Shown here: one piece after another, positions 10,101-20,976 of the stretch
How positions within the stretch are numbered: the first letter of the stretch is position 1
How the letters are laid out: every line of letters begins with the position of its first letter
From: Pezizomycotina sp. ARF18
Taxonomy: Eukaryota; Ascomycota
Assembly (NCBI GenBank): GCA_002224055.1
Contig: AZLU01000070.1
Location: 28,003 to 92,002, forward strand
Direction: 5' to 3'
Length of the DNA: 64,000 nucleotides
Translations under genes and position numbers: made by a program
The notes under the pieces: model-generated
Seen by the model: only the letters and a program-made list of their open reading frames with translations
What the model was told of the DNA's origin: nothing
The model's database searches: none

Positions 10101-12526
10101 GCCCACCCCGCCGACGTCCTTTTCCAGACAGATACTGGAGGAGCTAACCACCACCGATGACATCTTTCTCCAGACAGAATACTGGAGGAGCTAACCCACC
10201 ACCGATGACATCTTTCTCCAGACAGAATACAGGCGGAGCTATCCCACACCACCCTTGACGTCTTTCTCGAGACAGAACACTGGAGGAATAAGGAAAGTGT
10301 TGCTGGCACAGCCTTTTCTACTACTACTGGTTCTGAAAGAGGAACAGCGGCAGCTTCAACGCCGCCAACGTCGCCTCCAATGTCTTCTTATTCCCCTCAG
10401 CCCGCGGAGATACCTCCTGCGCCGGCTGTGGGTCCCAGATTACTTCTGCTTTTTGCCGCTCCCTATAGCACGAACAGACTCGGTAACAAGCTCCGTTCAG
10501 GTTCAGCCACCTAGCGAGAGCAACCTCTCGCGGCCGGATACGCCGCAAAACTGGGGGACCTCCTCTCTAACCATGGAAGGCGACACATTTGGAGAATCAA
10601 AAGAGCCGACTACCCTGCCTCGCGACCTCACCTCTTTCTCAGAGCGCGACTTCGGCCGCGACCGCGGGGGCAATGGATCCGCCGGAGCGATCGGAGCCGA
10701 AGATTCTCGAGAAGAGCTTCACAGGTTCAACAACCGCGAGCAATATGGCCAGCGTCAAGCTTGAAAGAGGACTCGTTTTCTGGATTCGCGAGCGCGACCA
10801 GCCCGAATTTGCCCGGATCGTTCCTGGTGTGGATATCAATTCCCTATTATGCCAACCGCCACCGGTGAAAGCCATATGAGTACTGTGAGCAACCGTAGCC
10901 GCGGCAGCCAGTCCAAGGTGCCGGTAACGCATTCGGCAGCGACTCGCAGCCGAACCCTTTCAATTTCGGCAAGGATGAAGGCAGGGCGCCCCAGGCGAGC
11001 AAGGAAGATTTTTGATGCCGCTTTCGCTAGCTTTGCTTCTCCAACTCGGCCCCACCAGGAGCGGACTAGCTCAGGGGTTGGCTCGATCAAGCGTGAGCAG
11101 GAGTTCCCACCCATCGAAGAGGTGCACGTGGATGATAGCAGCGATAGCGAGAATGACGCCGGCGGCTTTGATGACAATTTCACAGATGAAAGCCGAAGCT
11201 TCAACAAGCAACGGTCGCGAAAGTGAGCACCGAGCAACCTACCACGGTGACAACCCTTTCGCCGGTATCCGGGCCCTCCAACGACGCCTTAAGTGCCAGC
11301 TGCGCAGCAGTCCGGCCCCGGCACCCTTTGCCTGGTCCGAACGCTCAAGCCTCTCCGCCGCCGTACGATCCTCCGCATCACGGACCTCCGGGCTCAGCAG
11401 ATGCCAACCCGTTCCCTCCTGAATTTACTAACCTGCTCCCAGCACGTGGTGATCCCACGACTGCCGGGAAGCCTCAGGAGACTCAAGGCCAGGGAGCTGC
11501 GATGTTCATGTCCTCCCCGTCGTCCACCCAAAGCCACCAAAGTCTCCTCCCCCGACTGGACAGGGTAGCGGTAGTCTTTTTGTCCCAATCAGTGAGCAAT
11601 ACTGCTGATTTTGATGATATGTTGCTTCAGACCACTCAAAGCCCAGCCAGCAGCAACCGCAGCAGCAGCAACTACAGCAACCAGCTCAAATCTCGCTTGC
11701 CCTCTGAGCCCCGCTACTAACGACGACGATTTTGAAGCCTCGTTTGTTGACCTTTCTGATGCCAAGGAAGTTGACCTCAAAGGAGACTCGCTCGACGAGT
11801 TCGGCCATAGCGAAGCCTTCGACGAATTCAACCCCGTTTTCGACTCCCGGGACCTTCTAAGGCATCGACGATGGCAGCCTCCGTCACCCAAGGGGGAACG
11901 TCTATGGGTGAAAACGACTTTGACGATTTCAACTTCAACACCGGAGGGCAGATGCACATGCAGCAGCAGCACACCGGCGGCGCTCAGTCTCTCAACCAGC
12001 CTACCGCGCAGGATTGGGACGCCATCTTCGGCCCGTCGACCAAGAACGACCACCCAGAGGTACCCAGCAAGGAACCGTTCTCTCCCCAGACGGATCCCCG
12101 ACCCTTGGACGCGCGCAGCCGAGCGGCGCTGGCGGTCCGACTGACCCTTCGGCCGTTGGCGGAGGAGCCGGCAGCGGTGGTGGTGGTGGTGGATCGGGCA
12201 CCGGTACGATATCTGCTTCTTTAACTTCAAACAACACGGGCACCCAAGGCGCTGGTGGCGGTGGCGGCAACAACAGCGGCGCCGGCAGCGCGGCGGGTGG
12301 CGTGGTCGCCAAAGATGATTCGAGATTGGCTAAATTGAAGTCCATGGGCTTCGATGAGGACCAGGCTATTCAGGCTTTGGAAAAATTTAACTACAACCTT
12401 ACAGAGGTGAGTAGGAGTAAATAATTATTCACGGAACTCGCTTTCACTAACTCGTTGTTTTACAAAATCTTCTCATTCTAGGCCACGAACTATCTTATTG
12501 ATTCGTCCGCAACGTCTCCCCGTTAA
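7177..12526 (+). CDS. EDE1: EDE1-like EH-domain endocytic scaffold with C-terminal UBA
   Basis: The product starts MTDFAPAS at 7177. Three EH domains follow: the first spans two exons (about 7337-7690, with IWGIADTENRG), the second is at about 8030-8170 (ARNIFQKAKLPNSTLG), and the third at about 8420-8745 (WIITPQEK, DIHKTGSLTREEFAVAMYL). A proline-rich segment (8890-9110) precedes a long coiled coil (about 9340-9850). A Pro/Ser/NPF-containing disordered region follows, with a short tandem repeat. The protein ends in a UBA domain (SRLAKLKSMGFDEDQAIQAL) with final residues ATSPR. The order EH-EH-EH, coiled coil, UBA is that of yeast Ede1 (Eps15-like), an early endocytic-site scaffold that binds NPF adaptors and ubiquitin. 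Introns fit 7199-7336, 7495-7564 and 12407-12481, with more near 7690, 8000, 8500 and 8815. Many single-base shifts. Confidence 0.93.
10121..10289 (+). repeat. Tandem repeat of about 51 bp inside EDE1
   Basis: Three to four units follow TTTCTCCAGACAGAATACTG and GAGGAGCTAACCCACCACCG, then the next unit. The unit is about 51 bases (17 codons) and reads as SFSRQNTGGANPPPMT in the EDE1 frame. Units 2 and 3 are nearly identical; the first and last are diverged. Confidence 0.8.
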
Positions 12527-13526
12527 CTAAACTTGAAAAGCGTATATACTCATCTGTAATAACTATAAGCTATAGTAACGGTGTGCGATATTTTGCGAAA
12601 AAAAAAGGACAAGATATAAAATAAGAACGAATTCCTGTAAGATTGTTTTTCCAGGTGGTACCTTTGTCTAACAATATTTTTTTATTACCATATTTCCTTT
12701 GTAGTCTCCTCGTCTTAATTTGTCTCTCTACCCCATACCTTTTCTTTCCCTTGACCACTGCTGCCGCTGTTCTTGAAACGAGTCTAAAGGAGAGAACAAA
12801 GAAACCAGTAACCTCCTAATAGGCATTCCAAGCCGCTGCTACTAGCTCACCTGCACAATATCGACAACTGTTCACTCCTTTTTCTTTTCCCTTTGTATTT
12901 TCTTCAGTTACTTTTTTTAAAATTGATATTAGCGGTCTCCCCAACAACTGTTATTGATCAACTGCTTTTTCCCTTTTTTTTTCCTTAGCGAGTGCTATTT
13001 TGTGTCCAAATATCCTCTCATTTTTCTTCATTCACAAATATAACAAATTGATGACCCCTTACGAATCCAGCGTTCTGCTTGTTAGACTCGTAGAGCTTTT
13101 AACAAGCGTACGCAGTTTGTGATTGAATTGAATGATCTTTATAAGCCAAAAATAGAAGCGAGAAAAAGACTAATAACTGTGAATGAACGCCGACCTTTTT
13201 ACCGTGAATAAGTTACAAAGCCTTGAAAGAAGTGGTAGTGTAAATATTACCGCACGAAGATAACTACCGGTATTGCTATAACCAAAAAAAGGGGAGTAAA
13301 AGCATAGAAAGAATCATTCCAGCCAGAAGCGCCTATCCCATGAGGTTCCCTCGATCTAAAAAAAAGGTATGCCGGTAATATCGAGTAACGTAGAGCCGAA
13401 CGAAAAGAATGGGTATAATGAAAATAGTAGTAATTTAGCCTCTGCGGTTTTTTTTACGCGCGAAATTTCTTGAGTGTGTCCTAAGCCCCAAGAATCCAGT
13501 TAGCACATTGCCTCTTTCGGCGTTGG
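12527..13526. other. 3' flank of EDE1 and spacer
   Basis: AT-rich sequence with no supported gene. It lies between the EDE1 stop and the end of the convergent CENP-W gene, and holds T-rich patches and several short A runs. Confidence 0.45.

Positions 13527-13555
<29 letters not shown>
13527..13555. repeat. A homopolymer, 29 bases
   Basis: An uninterrupted run of A on the plus strand, directly abutting the 3' end of the CENP-W reading. On the minus strand it is a T run immediately after the last recognisable codons. Confidence 0.95.
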
Positions 13556-13557
<2 letters not shown>

Positions 13558-13945
13558 AGAGAGGAGGCTGAGGTTGTGAAAGGAAGTCCGTACCTCTGCG
13601 CTTTACGTATGTTCCTCGCGGTGAGGACTTTATCGCCGTTCATCCTGGCTTGGATACCCGCTTCGCGCATCAGCTGCTCGAGGAAGAGGACGTAGTCTAG
13701 GTATATCTAAAGCATTTAATTTTGCCCGCGTTAGTCGGGTGGAAAGGAGATGAAGTGGCAGGTCTGGTAGAGATAGTTGTGTGTGTGGTGGGCGTGCGTG
13801 TAAAGAGAGCCACGATGGGAACAGGAAGGGGGAGGGTTGTTTACCATGACGTCCGCGTTCTTCGAGATGTTGCAGTTGGAGTGTGCTTTGATGATGCGCC
13901 GGATGGTGCCTCGGGGTATAGCTTCGTCGTCGTGGCGGCGGCCAT
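13556..13945 (-). CDS. CENPW: CENP-W-like histone-fold kinetochore protein
   Basis: The minus-strand reading starts MAAATTTKLYP at 13945. After a one-base shift it continues PRGTIRRIIKAHSNCNISK and NADVM, then a GT-starting intron to an acceptor near 13710. The second exon reads YLDYVLFLEQLMREAGIQ, ARMNGDKVLTARNIRKAQ and RYGLPFTTSASSL. The pattern YPR-TI-RI-KAHS-N-S-N-D followed by LDY-LFL-LM and a final AR-IRK helix is that of CENP-W. CENP-W is a small histone-fold protein pairing with CENP-T at the inner kinetochore. The size of about 85-90 residues fits. The stop is unclear because the reading runs into a long homopolymer (13527-13555). NF-Y/Dpb-type histone-fold proteins are the main alternative, but the start motif argues for CENP-W. 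Confidence 0.72.
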
Positions 13946-15140
13946 GCTCTGGTGTTAAGGGATTGGGTTTGTTCGGAAAAAAAAGAAAGAAAAAAAAAAA
14001 GCGATCGCAGAGGAGGCTCTAGTGATGAAAGAAATTGCGAGGAGTCGTTTGTCTGTGGGATATGGCGGTATATAGGCAAGTAATATGAGAGGTTCTAGGA
14101 ATGGTGATTGCTAGCTTTCGATTTTCGGTGATACGATGATGAATATGTCGCTGGTGATGATGGTGATGGTGATGGTGATGTTTGCTTTCGAAGAAGGTTT
14201 GTTGTTGTTGTTGTCGTCAGTTGTTTGTTTGGCTTTTTCCTCGCTCCCTTATTAAAAATTTTGCTTCCTGGGGAAGCTTAGTCCCGCTTACCCAAAGCGG
14301 AATAGTGCGGTTATTGATAAATCGAACAAAAAGAATCCCACAGAAACACGAGCAAAAAAAAAAAAAAAGAATAAAAAAAAATAAAAAAAAATAGAAAAAT
14401 AAAAAAAAAAAATTTTTTTGCAAGTATTAAGTCCTTATTGAATAATTTTTTTCTTTTTCTTTTGCCTCTTCTTCTTTCCACTTCCTTCTCCTCTTCGTCA
14501 ATCAAACTGACACCTACCGTACTTTATTGTTCTACAATATTATTACTCGTTCATTGTTCCTCTATTATACCTTTTATCGTAATTCCCTTTCGGCTTCCTT
14601 TGTATTGACGGTGCATATAACTGTCCGTCTCCTCTCTTAATTGTTAACCGTTTTTTCTTCTTGCTGTAGTATATATTAATTGAAGGAGGTGAGTCGTCTA
14701 GTTTTCCCGTTTATTCCACAGCCGTTTTGTTTGTCTTTCTAGTTCAGCTCCTTGCTGTTCTATTGGCGTGCCCTTAGGGCTTTTTTTTTTTTCTTTTTTT
14801 TCTTGTACTTCTAAGTTCTGGTTTCCACTTACTACTACTACTTCCTCTTCCTCCACTCTTCTTTTGACTCCTGTCTCCTGCATCCACACAAAAAACCAAA
14901 CACTTCACCAACCACCAAACAAGCATCAATCACCTTTTGCCAAAAAACCTCATATTCCTCCTTCATTTTCATCTTCATCTCCATCGTTTAAACGCAGAAC
15001 GTGGCCTATTTACCTATTTACCTATCCTACTATTTACTACAATTGAGTTGACCAAGCTGGACTAACACACACGTGCTGTTCTCGAAAGTCTTTAATCATC
15101 AAGGAAGAAAGTTATTTAAAACCCTATTTATAATAAGCGG
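13946..15140. other. Spacer with a GATGGT microsatellite and A/T tracts
   Basis: Contains an imperfect GATGGT array at about 14155-14182, A-rich runs at 14354-14412 and pyrimidine-rich sequence at 14770-14860. It is the shared upstream region of the divergent CENP-W and Yag7-like genes. No gene is supported. Confidence 0.45.
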
Positions 15141-15227
15141 AAAAAAGCAAAACGGCGACAAGAGCTTGAAAGCTGCCAATTGCAACAGAAAGAGAAATTT
15201 CGGAAGGGATACAAGTCGATTTCGATA

Positions 15228-17214
15228 ATGGCCCGTTCAAAGAAACCAAAGCGCAAGCCGTTGAGACCACGGCATCTGCGGATGAATCGACCAAGGCAAA
15301 GAACGGCACCTCCAAGCTCCTCAGGATACCGAAAGGCCCTCGTCTGCTGCCGCCAATAAGATCTCCGAGGCCGATGCTGAAGCGAAGAAAAACGGCTACG
15401 TTAAGGATATCGAGAAGTAGGTTTTATTTTCCTTTGTTGGTTATATATATAAAAAAAAAAAAAACGCTTGATGATCCTCTCATTTGAATGATGTATACAT
15501 TTAATACTGGGAAACTGTTGGATCAAGGATCGTTCGTCGTTCATGTTGCAGGCCTTGTCCGGCTCTCTTATTGGAAATATCTTGCTATTATTCAAAAGCT
15601 AGACCTTTCTTCCGAGGTCAAGATATTTATCGAAAATTTTCTTTTGGATACCGCAAAATTTACATAGATCAATTTGCTAACAGCTCATATAAAGACGTCT
15701 AGCCAAGGTTACCAAGAAACAGGTATAGCTCGAGATCCTTCAAGAATAAAACAATATCGTCTGCTTCATCTCACTAATGCGTTTCTCCCTGCTCCTCTTT
15801 AGCGTCAAATTGAGACTGTGGAAGCCAAGATTGCCCATCTTCCTGATGCCGAGAAGGAAACGACCAATCTCATCAATAAAGATGAGAGGGCCAAGATTAA
15901 TAATAAGGTTCAGGTTACCGCTCAGGCGAAGGAATACAATGACATCCTTCAGGCTTTCAATTCCATCTCCTTTGATGAAGAAAAAACTCGCGCTACCGAA
16001 AAATCTACCCAGGAAGCCGAGGAGGCTCAGAAGATCCAGGCCGCCAAGGAAGAGGGAAAACGTGAGGGCGCCGAGCACCAACGTTATATCATGCAGACCC
16101 TCCTCAAGTTCCTTCGTCTTGCGGGTACCGCCGTGCTACTCCCGGTGGTGAACCCGCTGACAACGACGCGATCGAGAAGGTCCTTGTCATGGTTTACAGC
16201 AGCGAGGAAGCTGCCTTTGAGGCTGCCGAGAACATTGCCGCAGGCTCTGACAAGGTCATTGATGAAACTGATGGAATCACCTGTTAGTACTTTTTTTTCC
16301 TCCCTTTTTGCAACAGCAAGACTTGATTTTACCTTCTATTTTCAAAAACTACGATAAAATAAGAAATCCATTATATAATACTGACAATACTACGATAGTT
16401 GGCCATATCAAGGAGATTCAAGACAATGAGCTTGCTTTGTCTGGAGAGGCCGAACATGCCGAGGAGACTTCTATTCCTGCCGCCCAAGATATTTCTGTCG
16501 GAGCTGAGGCCGAAGTTCCTGCGCCTATGGAAGGGTCCACCGTCATTGTTACCGAAAAGGACCTTGCATCACCCGATGTTGCCAGTCAGACCCTCCGCCG
16601 CAAACTTTGACCTCGGACCACGCCAACGGAGGAAGCACGACTGCGCCTGCAGCTGCTATTGTTGACGATGCAGCCACTGCCAATGCAGCGGCCGCTATTA
16701 CCCAGCCGGAGCCTGAGCAGGTTGACGATTCTGGAATGGTTAAGGCGCCAGCGCTTGCTCAAGCTGGTGAGGTTGGGACGATGTTCCCTCTGGTGGAGAC
16801 TCTTGGGATAACGGGGCCGCCACTGCTGCTGCTGCTGCTGCCAACAATGGAGGAAATTGGGCCGATGAATCCCACGATGCTGCTCAGTCTGCCGGAAACT
16901 TTTCTGCGGCCAATGACAACAACGAAGGCGGCTTCAAGGAGGTTGGCCCTCGCCACGGTGGGCAGAGGGGCCGCGGACAGTTCCGTGGTGGCAACAGGGC
17001 TACAGGGGCGACGGTGGCGTTACCGTGGACGTGGTGGATTCCGTGGCGACCGCGGAGATCGTGGGGGCTACCGTCTCGCGGAGATCGTGGTGACCGCGGT
17101 GGCTATCGACCGCGTGGTGACCGCGAGGGTGGATACCGTCCCCGTGGTGACCGTGGCGGTTGGAACCGTGATCAACAGCAACATGGATCTGAGACAGCGG
17201 CTGGCGCTCAGTAA
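15228..17214 (+). CDS. Yag7-like coiled-coil protein with RGG/RG-rich tail
   Basis: After an uncertain start (the ATG at 15228 is one candidate), the first exon ends in AEAKKNGYVKDIEK near 15417, followed by a donor GTAGG. The next segments read VEAKIAHLPDAEKETTNLI (a long Lys/Glu coiled coil to about 16080), YIMQTLLKFLRLA and DAIEKVLVMVYS. A region ending in DETDGIT is spliced across about 16283-16400 to GHIKEIQDNELALSGEAEHA. The C-terminus is an RG repeat (RGDRGDRGGYRPRGDR, REGGYRPRGDRGGWNRDQQ) ending AAGAQ with TAA at 17212-17214. The coiled coil followed by an FLRLA helix and an acidic VYS segment resembles the fungal Yag7-type dimerisation region. The RGG tail suggests RNA binding. A Caprin-like protein is the alternative. 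Several one-base shifts occur, especially at 16130-16620. Confidence 0.55.
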
Positions 17215-17560
17215 GGTAGCTGTGTAACCTTTGACGATCTTCGAATATTTTTAACTCGTTTTCGTCTTTCTAAAAAACGGTCTCTCTGGAATTTTCTACT
17301 CATTCTTATATTTTCTATCGCCAATCGTTCCCGGATATGCCTTAATTGCCAACATCAACTTCTCGGAATGGGAGCCTTAATCATACTGGCCTCCATTGCC
17401 CCAAAATTAACTACTATCGTTTACTATCTGTTGAAAAAGATTATAACTCCTGTTTTATCCTTTTTTTTTTTTCACTTTTCTTTCCTTTCACATCCTCCGC
17501 TTAACTATCACCGTATTCTTTCCGGCATTTCTTAATTGGTGTATATCATTGATCTGTTAT

Positions 17561-17594
<34 letters not shown>

Positions 17595-20411
17595 TTTTCT
17601 CTCATGGCTCTATTCAGTTCTATCTAATCAGGAGTTTTATTTCACCGTTATTATTCTTGTTGGACATTCTTGTTTCTTTTAATCCTAAGCATGGCTACAA
17701 TTTTCCTTTAGGCTTTTTCTTTTCTATATTTATTAGCAGCTCCTACGGTATGGAGTACAGGGGAGTTTAGTTCGAAAAGGACAGAAAAAAAAATTCCATT
17801 TTTTCTTTTTATTTATGTTTTCATGCTTCAAAGGATCTGACGACTTTAGCGACTATCATCTTTTTAACCAACCCGTTTCCTTAGCTAAGAACAAAAAGTT
17901 CAGCTTTCTCTATCTTTTTCCCATTACTTGTTTATTGTTTTGTATTTTGCATTGATTTCTTATTCTCACGTTTGCGGTTATGATTTTTCATCCAACGTTA
18001 TACTATTTCTCTAACCAGTGACCGTCATCGATGCATCACATCCTCCTCCTATCTCCCGAGTTCCCTCAAAGGCCCCCATCGTATGCATGACCTGTTTTTG
18101 CAGGTTTCTTGGGTTTCTTAGGTTCCATTCGTTTCTTTCTTTCTTTCTTTTTTTTTTTTTCCTCCGCTCTCCGCATCTAGCTTACTTATCTCCTAACCTC
18201 ACTCCTACTGTTTTCTAATTCGACTTTCTCTGTGAAATATTCTTCATTTACTTCAACTTGTATTACATATACAAATAAATATGTATGTAATATCATTATC
18301 CAATTATCCACCAAGTATTCATTACAGCTAAACTACCCATTTTTTTTAAGTGTCTATATGTACTTTTAAAGCGATTTTTATTCTCTTCATTATGCTCGCT
18401 TTTCATTTTTTGTCAAAACATTGGACATGATTTAGCTTGAGCTTAAAAAGAATGATATATTTTTTTTCGCTAGATTATTTCCCGATTTTCTAACATGAAA
18501 ATGAAGTCAGGAGATTTGATTTGTTCCTCGGAAGAGCACTACTAATGGCGTATAACTGCCCTTATTGCTTTTACTGTATGATGATGTATCGGCACGGAGA
18601 AACCATGTAGCTTAATATTAGAATAACTTGATGGGGGTTTTTTTTTTTACAAGACTGCGTAGCCGCGCTTGCTTGTATACCGATACTGCTCTACTAATAA
18701 TAATTTTACGCGCTTTCATACGACTGGTAATAAAATACCATACTACGAGGGTTTGTGTACCTGCATTACTATACTCACTGCCAAATAATACGGTAAGGAT
18801 GAAGGGCGACCTGATTACCCTGCCCACTTTCCCAGCTTTATTATTTCTCTATAAACCGTTCTGATAAGATAAGAATTGAACAAATACTGTCACACAAAAT
18901 AATACTTGGCTGTGGATCCCTTGAAGGTAAAAAAACGTGGCTAATGCAAGGGAGCAAAAGATAAGGTATAACGGTGTATTGTTCTACAGCACAGCATACA
19001 TATCCGTCCTTGTATTACAATATATATATATGAATAAAATAATTCCTTACGGGATATATCTATTATATATCTCTGATTGATCTAGAGAGCATATGAGGGG
19101 GAAAATATTGAAAAGAATAAAGAAACGAAATATGAAGAAATAATAAATAGATGTAAATAATATAATATAAAGTCCATAGAAAATTAAAGCGAAACGGGAC
19201 GAGGTACTGAGGCGTGCTTATGATTGCGTGGTGGATTGAAAGATAATACGTCTTAGTGATACGAGCTCAAGTAAAGTATCGTCGAATGCGATAAAATTAA
19301 TGACTCTTCGAATCGGTGGCACTCTTAAAGGACGAGGGGTCTTTGAATGAAGGCGCGGATTTCTTCATACGAAGATCATTTCTCAAGAGTAAGGTTATCT
19401 TATTCACCAGGACAGCTTTGATTCGAACACTAATTAATAAATGAGGTCTGCGGGGGAAATGTTGTAGCATGCATGATATAGGTATACCGGAGATTATCAT
19501 GCAGAACCAAAAAAAAAAAAAAAAAAAAGTAAAATTAAGACACCTACAAATCCATAATTCTATAAGCAGGAAGTATATATGTAATAAGCATAGCGATACT
19601 GAGCACCACAAATATAAGTCACAGCGTGTTTAGATATAGCCGAAGCTATCTATTATCGTGACGTTAGGAAGTTTGGTGTCGTATAGAAAGAGCTTGGAAA
19701 CCACACACGCGTGGGGAGTGTGCCAAGAAAAAAAAGTTTTTTATTGGCTTGGGATGACTAATCGCGATTGGTCCCTGATCAATTTCCCCTGAGCGGCACA
19801 GAAAAAAGTGATGGTCGATTTCTGATAAAAAAAATACATAAAAAAAAATAAAATACAAAATACTTAAATATTATATTTTTTTTTTTTTTTTGGGCCTGGT
19901 GTCTTTACCGCGATGCGAACTCGGCATTTCAAGAAAATAAATTGTGGACTGACGAAACTGGCTAAGACCGCTGAGAAGTGATTGAAATGATACTTAGCAG
20001 TTAGCTGTCGATTTGAACTTATTTGAGTTTTTTTTTTTTATTTTTAATAATAAGTAAATTTATTTTATTATTTATTTTTTATTATTTAATTTAATTCCTG
20101 AAAATTCACTTCAAATCCTGTCATCTCTACTTATTACGTTCTATTATTCATTCTAATATTCTTCAACCTCACCTGACAGCATCATCCTCACAATATACGT
20201 AATTAATAACACTTAATACCTACTATTTGTACGGAGGTATTTCACAGGGTAAGAAGAACGAGAAAAGAACGCAAGCAAGTCATCCCGTTTAAAGCAGTGT
20301 GACGATTATCGGCCATTTCCTTGTTCGTATACTTTTTTTGGTTCTTACTTAATTTCCCGCCTGAGTATTTTTCAAAGGGGCTTTTGTGGTAGAAAGCCAG
20401 AAAAAAAAGCA

Positions 20412-20443
<32 letters not shown>

Positions 20444-20976
20444 GAATACCGCTTTTTTGCCCACCCACTTTCACTTCCTTACCAACACTCTACAACCCGG
20501 TTGTTCTCTTTTCGTACTCACTGGTTAATTCTCTTTTTCCCTTTTCTGACATTCGAGTTCGACGTCTCGAAAACGGTGTAGGCAGTTGATAAAATACTTT
20601 TTACTCTGGAGAGAGAGAGAGAGGTGCTCGCCTCTTTTTTTTTTTTTTTCTTTAATTTTCCTTTTCCTTCTTACTCTTCTCTTCTGTTCCCCATATCCCC
20701 CTCTCTTTTTCCTTCTTCCCTTCCCCTTCTCGATTTTCTTCTCGCGAAAAATCACATTACTTACTCTTTAACCTTATCGATCCGCTAACAATTGGTAGTC
20801 AAAAAAAAAGGGAGAAAAACAAAAAACAAACAAATAACGAAATTTTCTCTATAAAAAAAAAAATTTTTTTAATGATCAATCCGGGTTTAGAATAATTGTT
20901 CCAAGGATCAAAAGAGGAATCAAATTTATCTAAATCGAAGTACGAAAGAAAGAAGAGAAGTACGAGGTGATTCGCC
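17215..20976. other. Long T-rich intergenic region, no supported gene
   Basis: About 3.8 kb with many T and A tracts. A T30 run lies at 17563-17592 and shorter runs at about 18150-18160, 19509-19528, 19870-19890, 20030-20040 and 20419-20443. The open frames are short and low-complexity on both strands. I find no conserved protein signature. Part of this must be the 3' flank of the Yag7-like gene and the promoter of the demethylase gene. Confidence 0.5.
17563..17592. repeat. T homopolymer, 30 bases
   Basis: Uninterrupted T run on the plus strand, about 350 bp past the stop of the Yag7-like gene. Confidence 0.95.

Noticed and set aside
11589-12345. Long minus-strand frames over the 3' part of EDE1
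   Set aside because: Antisense shadows of GC-rich disordered coding sequence; the plus strand carries the recognisable UBA and disordered region.
15228-17214. BFR1-type nuclear segregation protein
   Set aside because: The coiled-coil text and the FLRLA/VMVYS region do not match Bfr1, and Bfr1 lacks an RGG tail.
19890-19990. tRNA-like sequence on the minus strand with a B-box-like GAGTTCGCATC and a possible acceptor stem
   Set aside because: No proper anticodon arm forms, the T-stem has a mismatch and the conserved A after TTCG is missing. At best a degraded tRNA copy.
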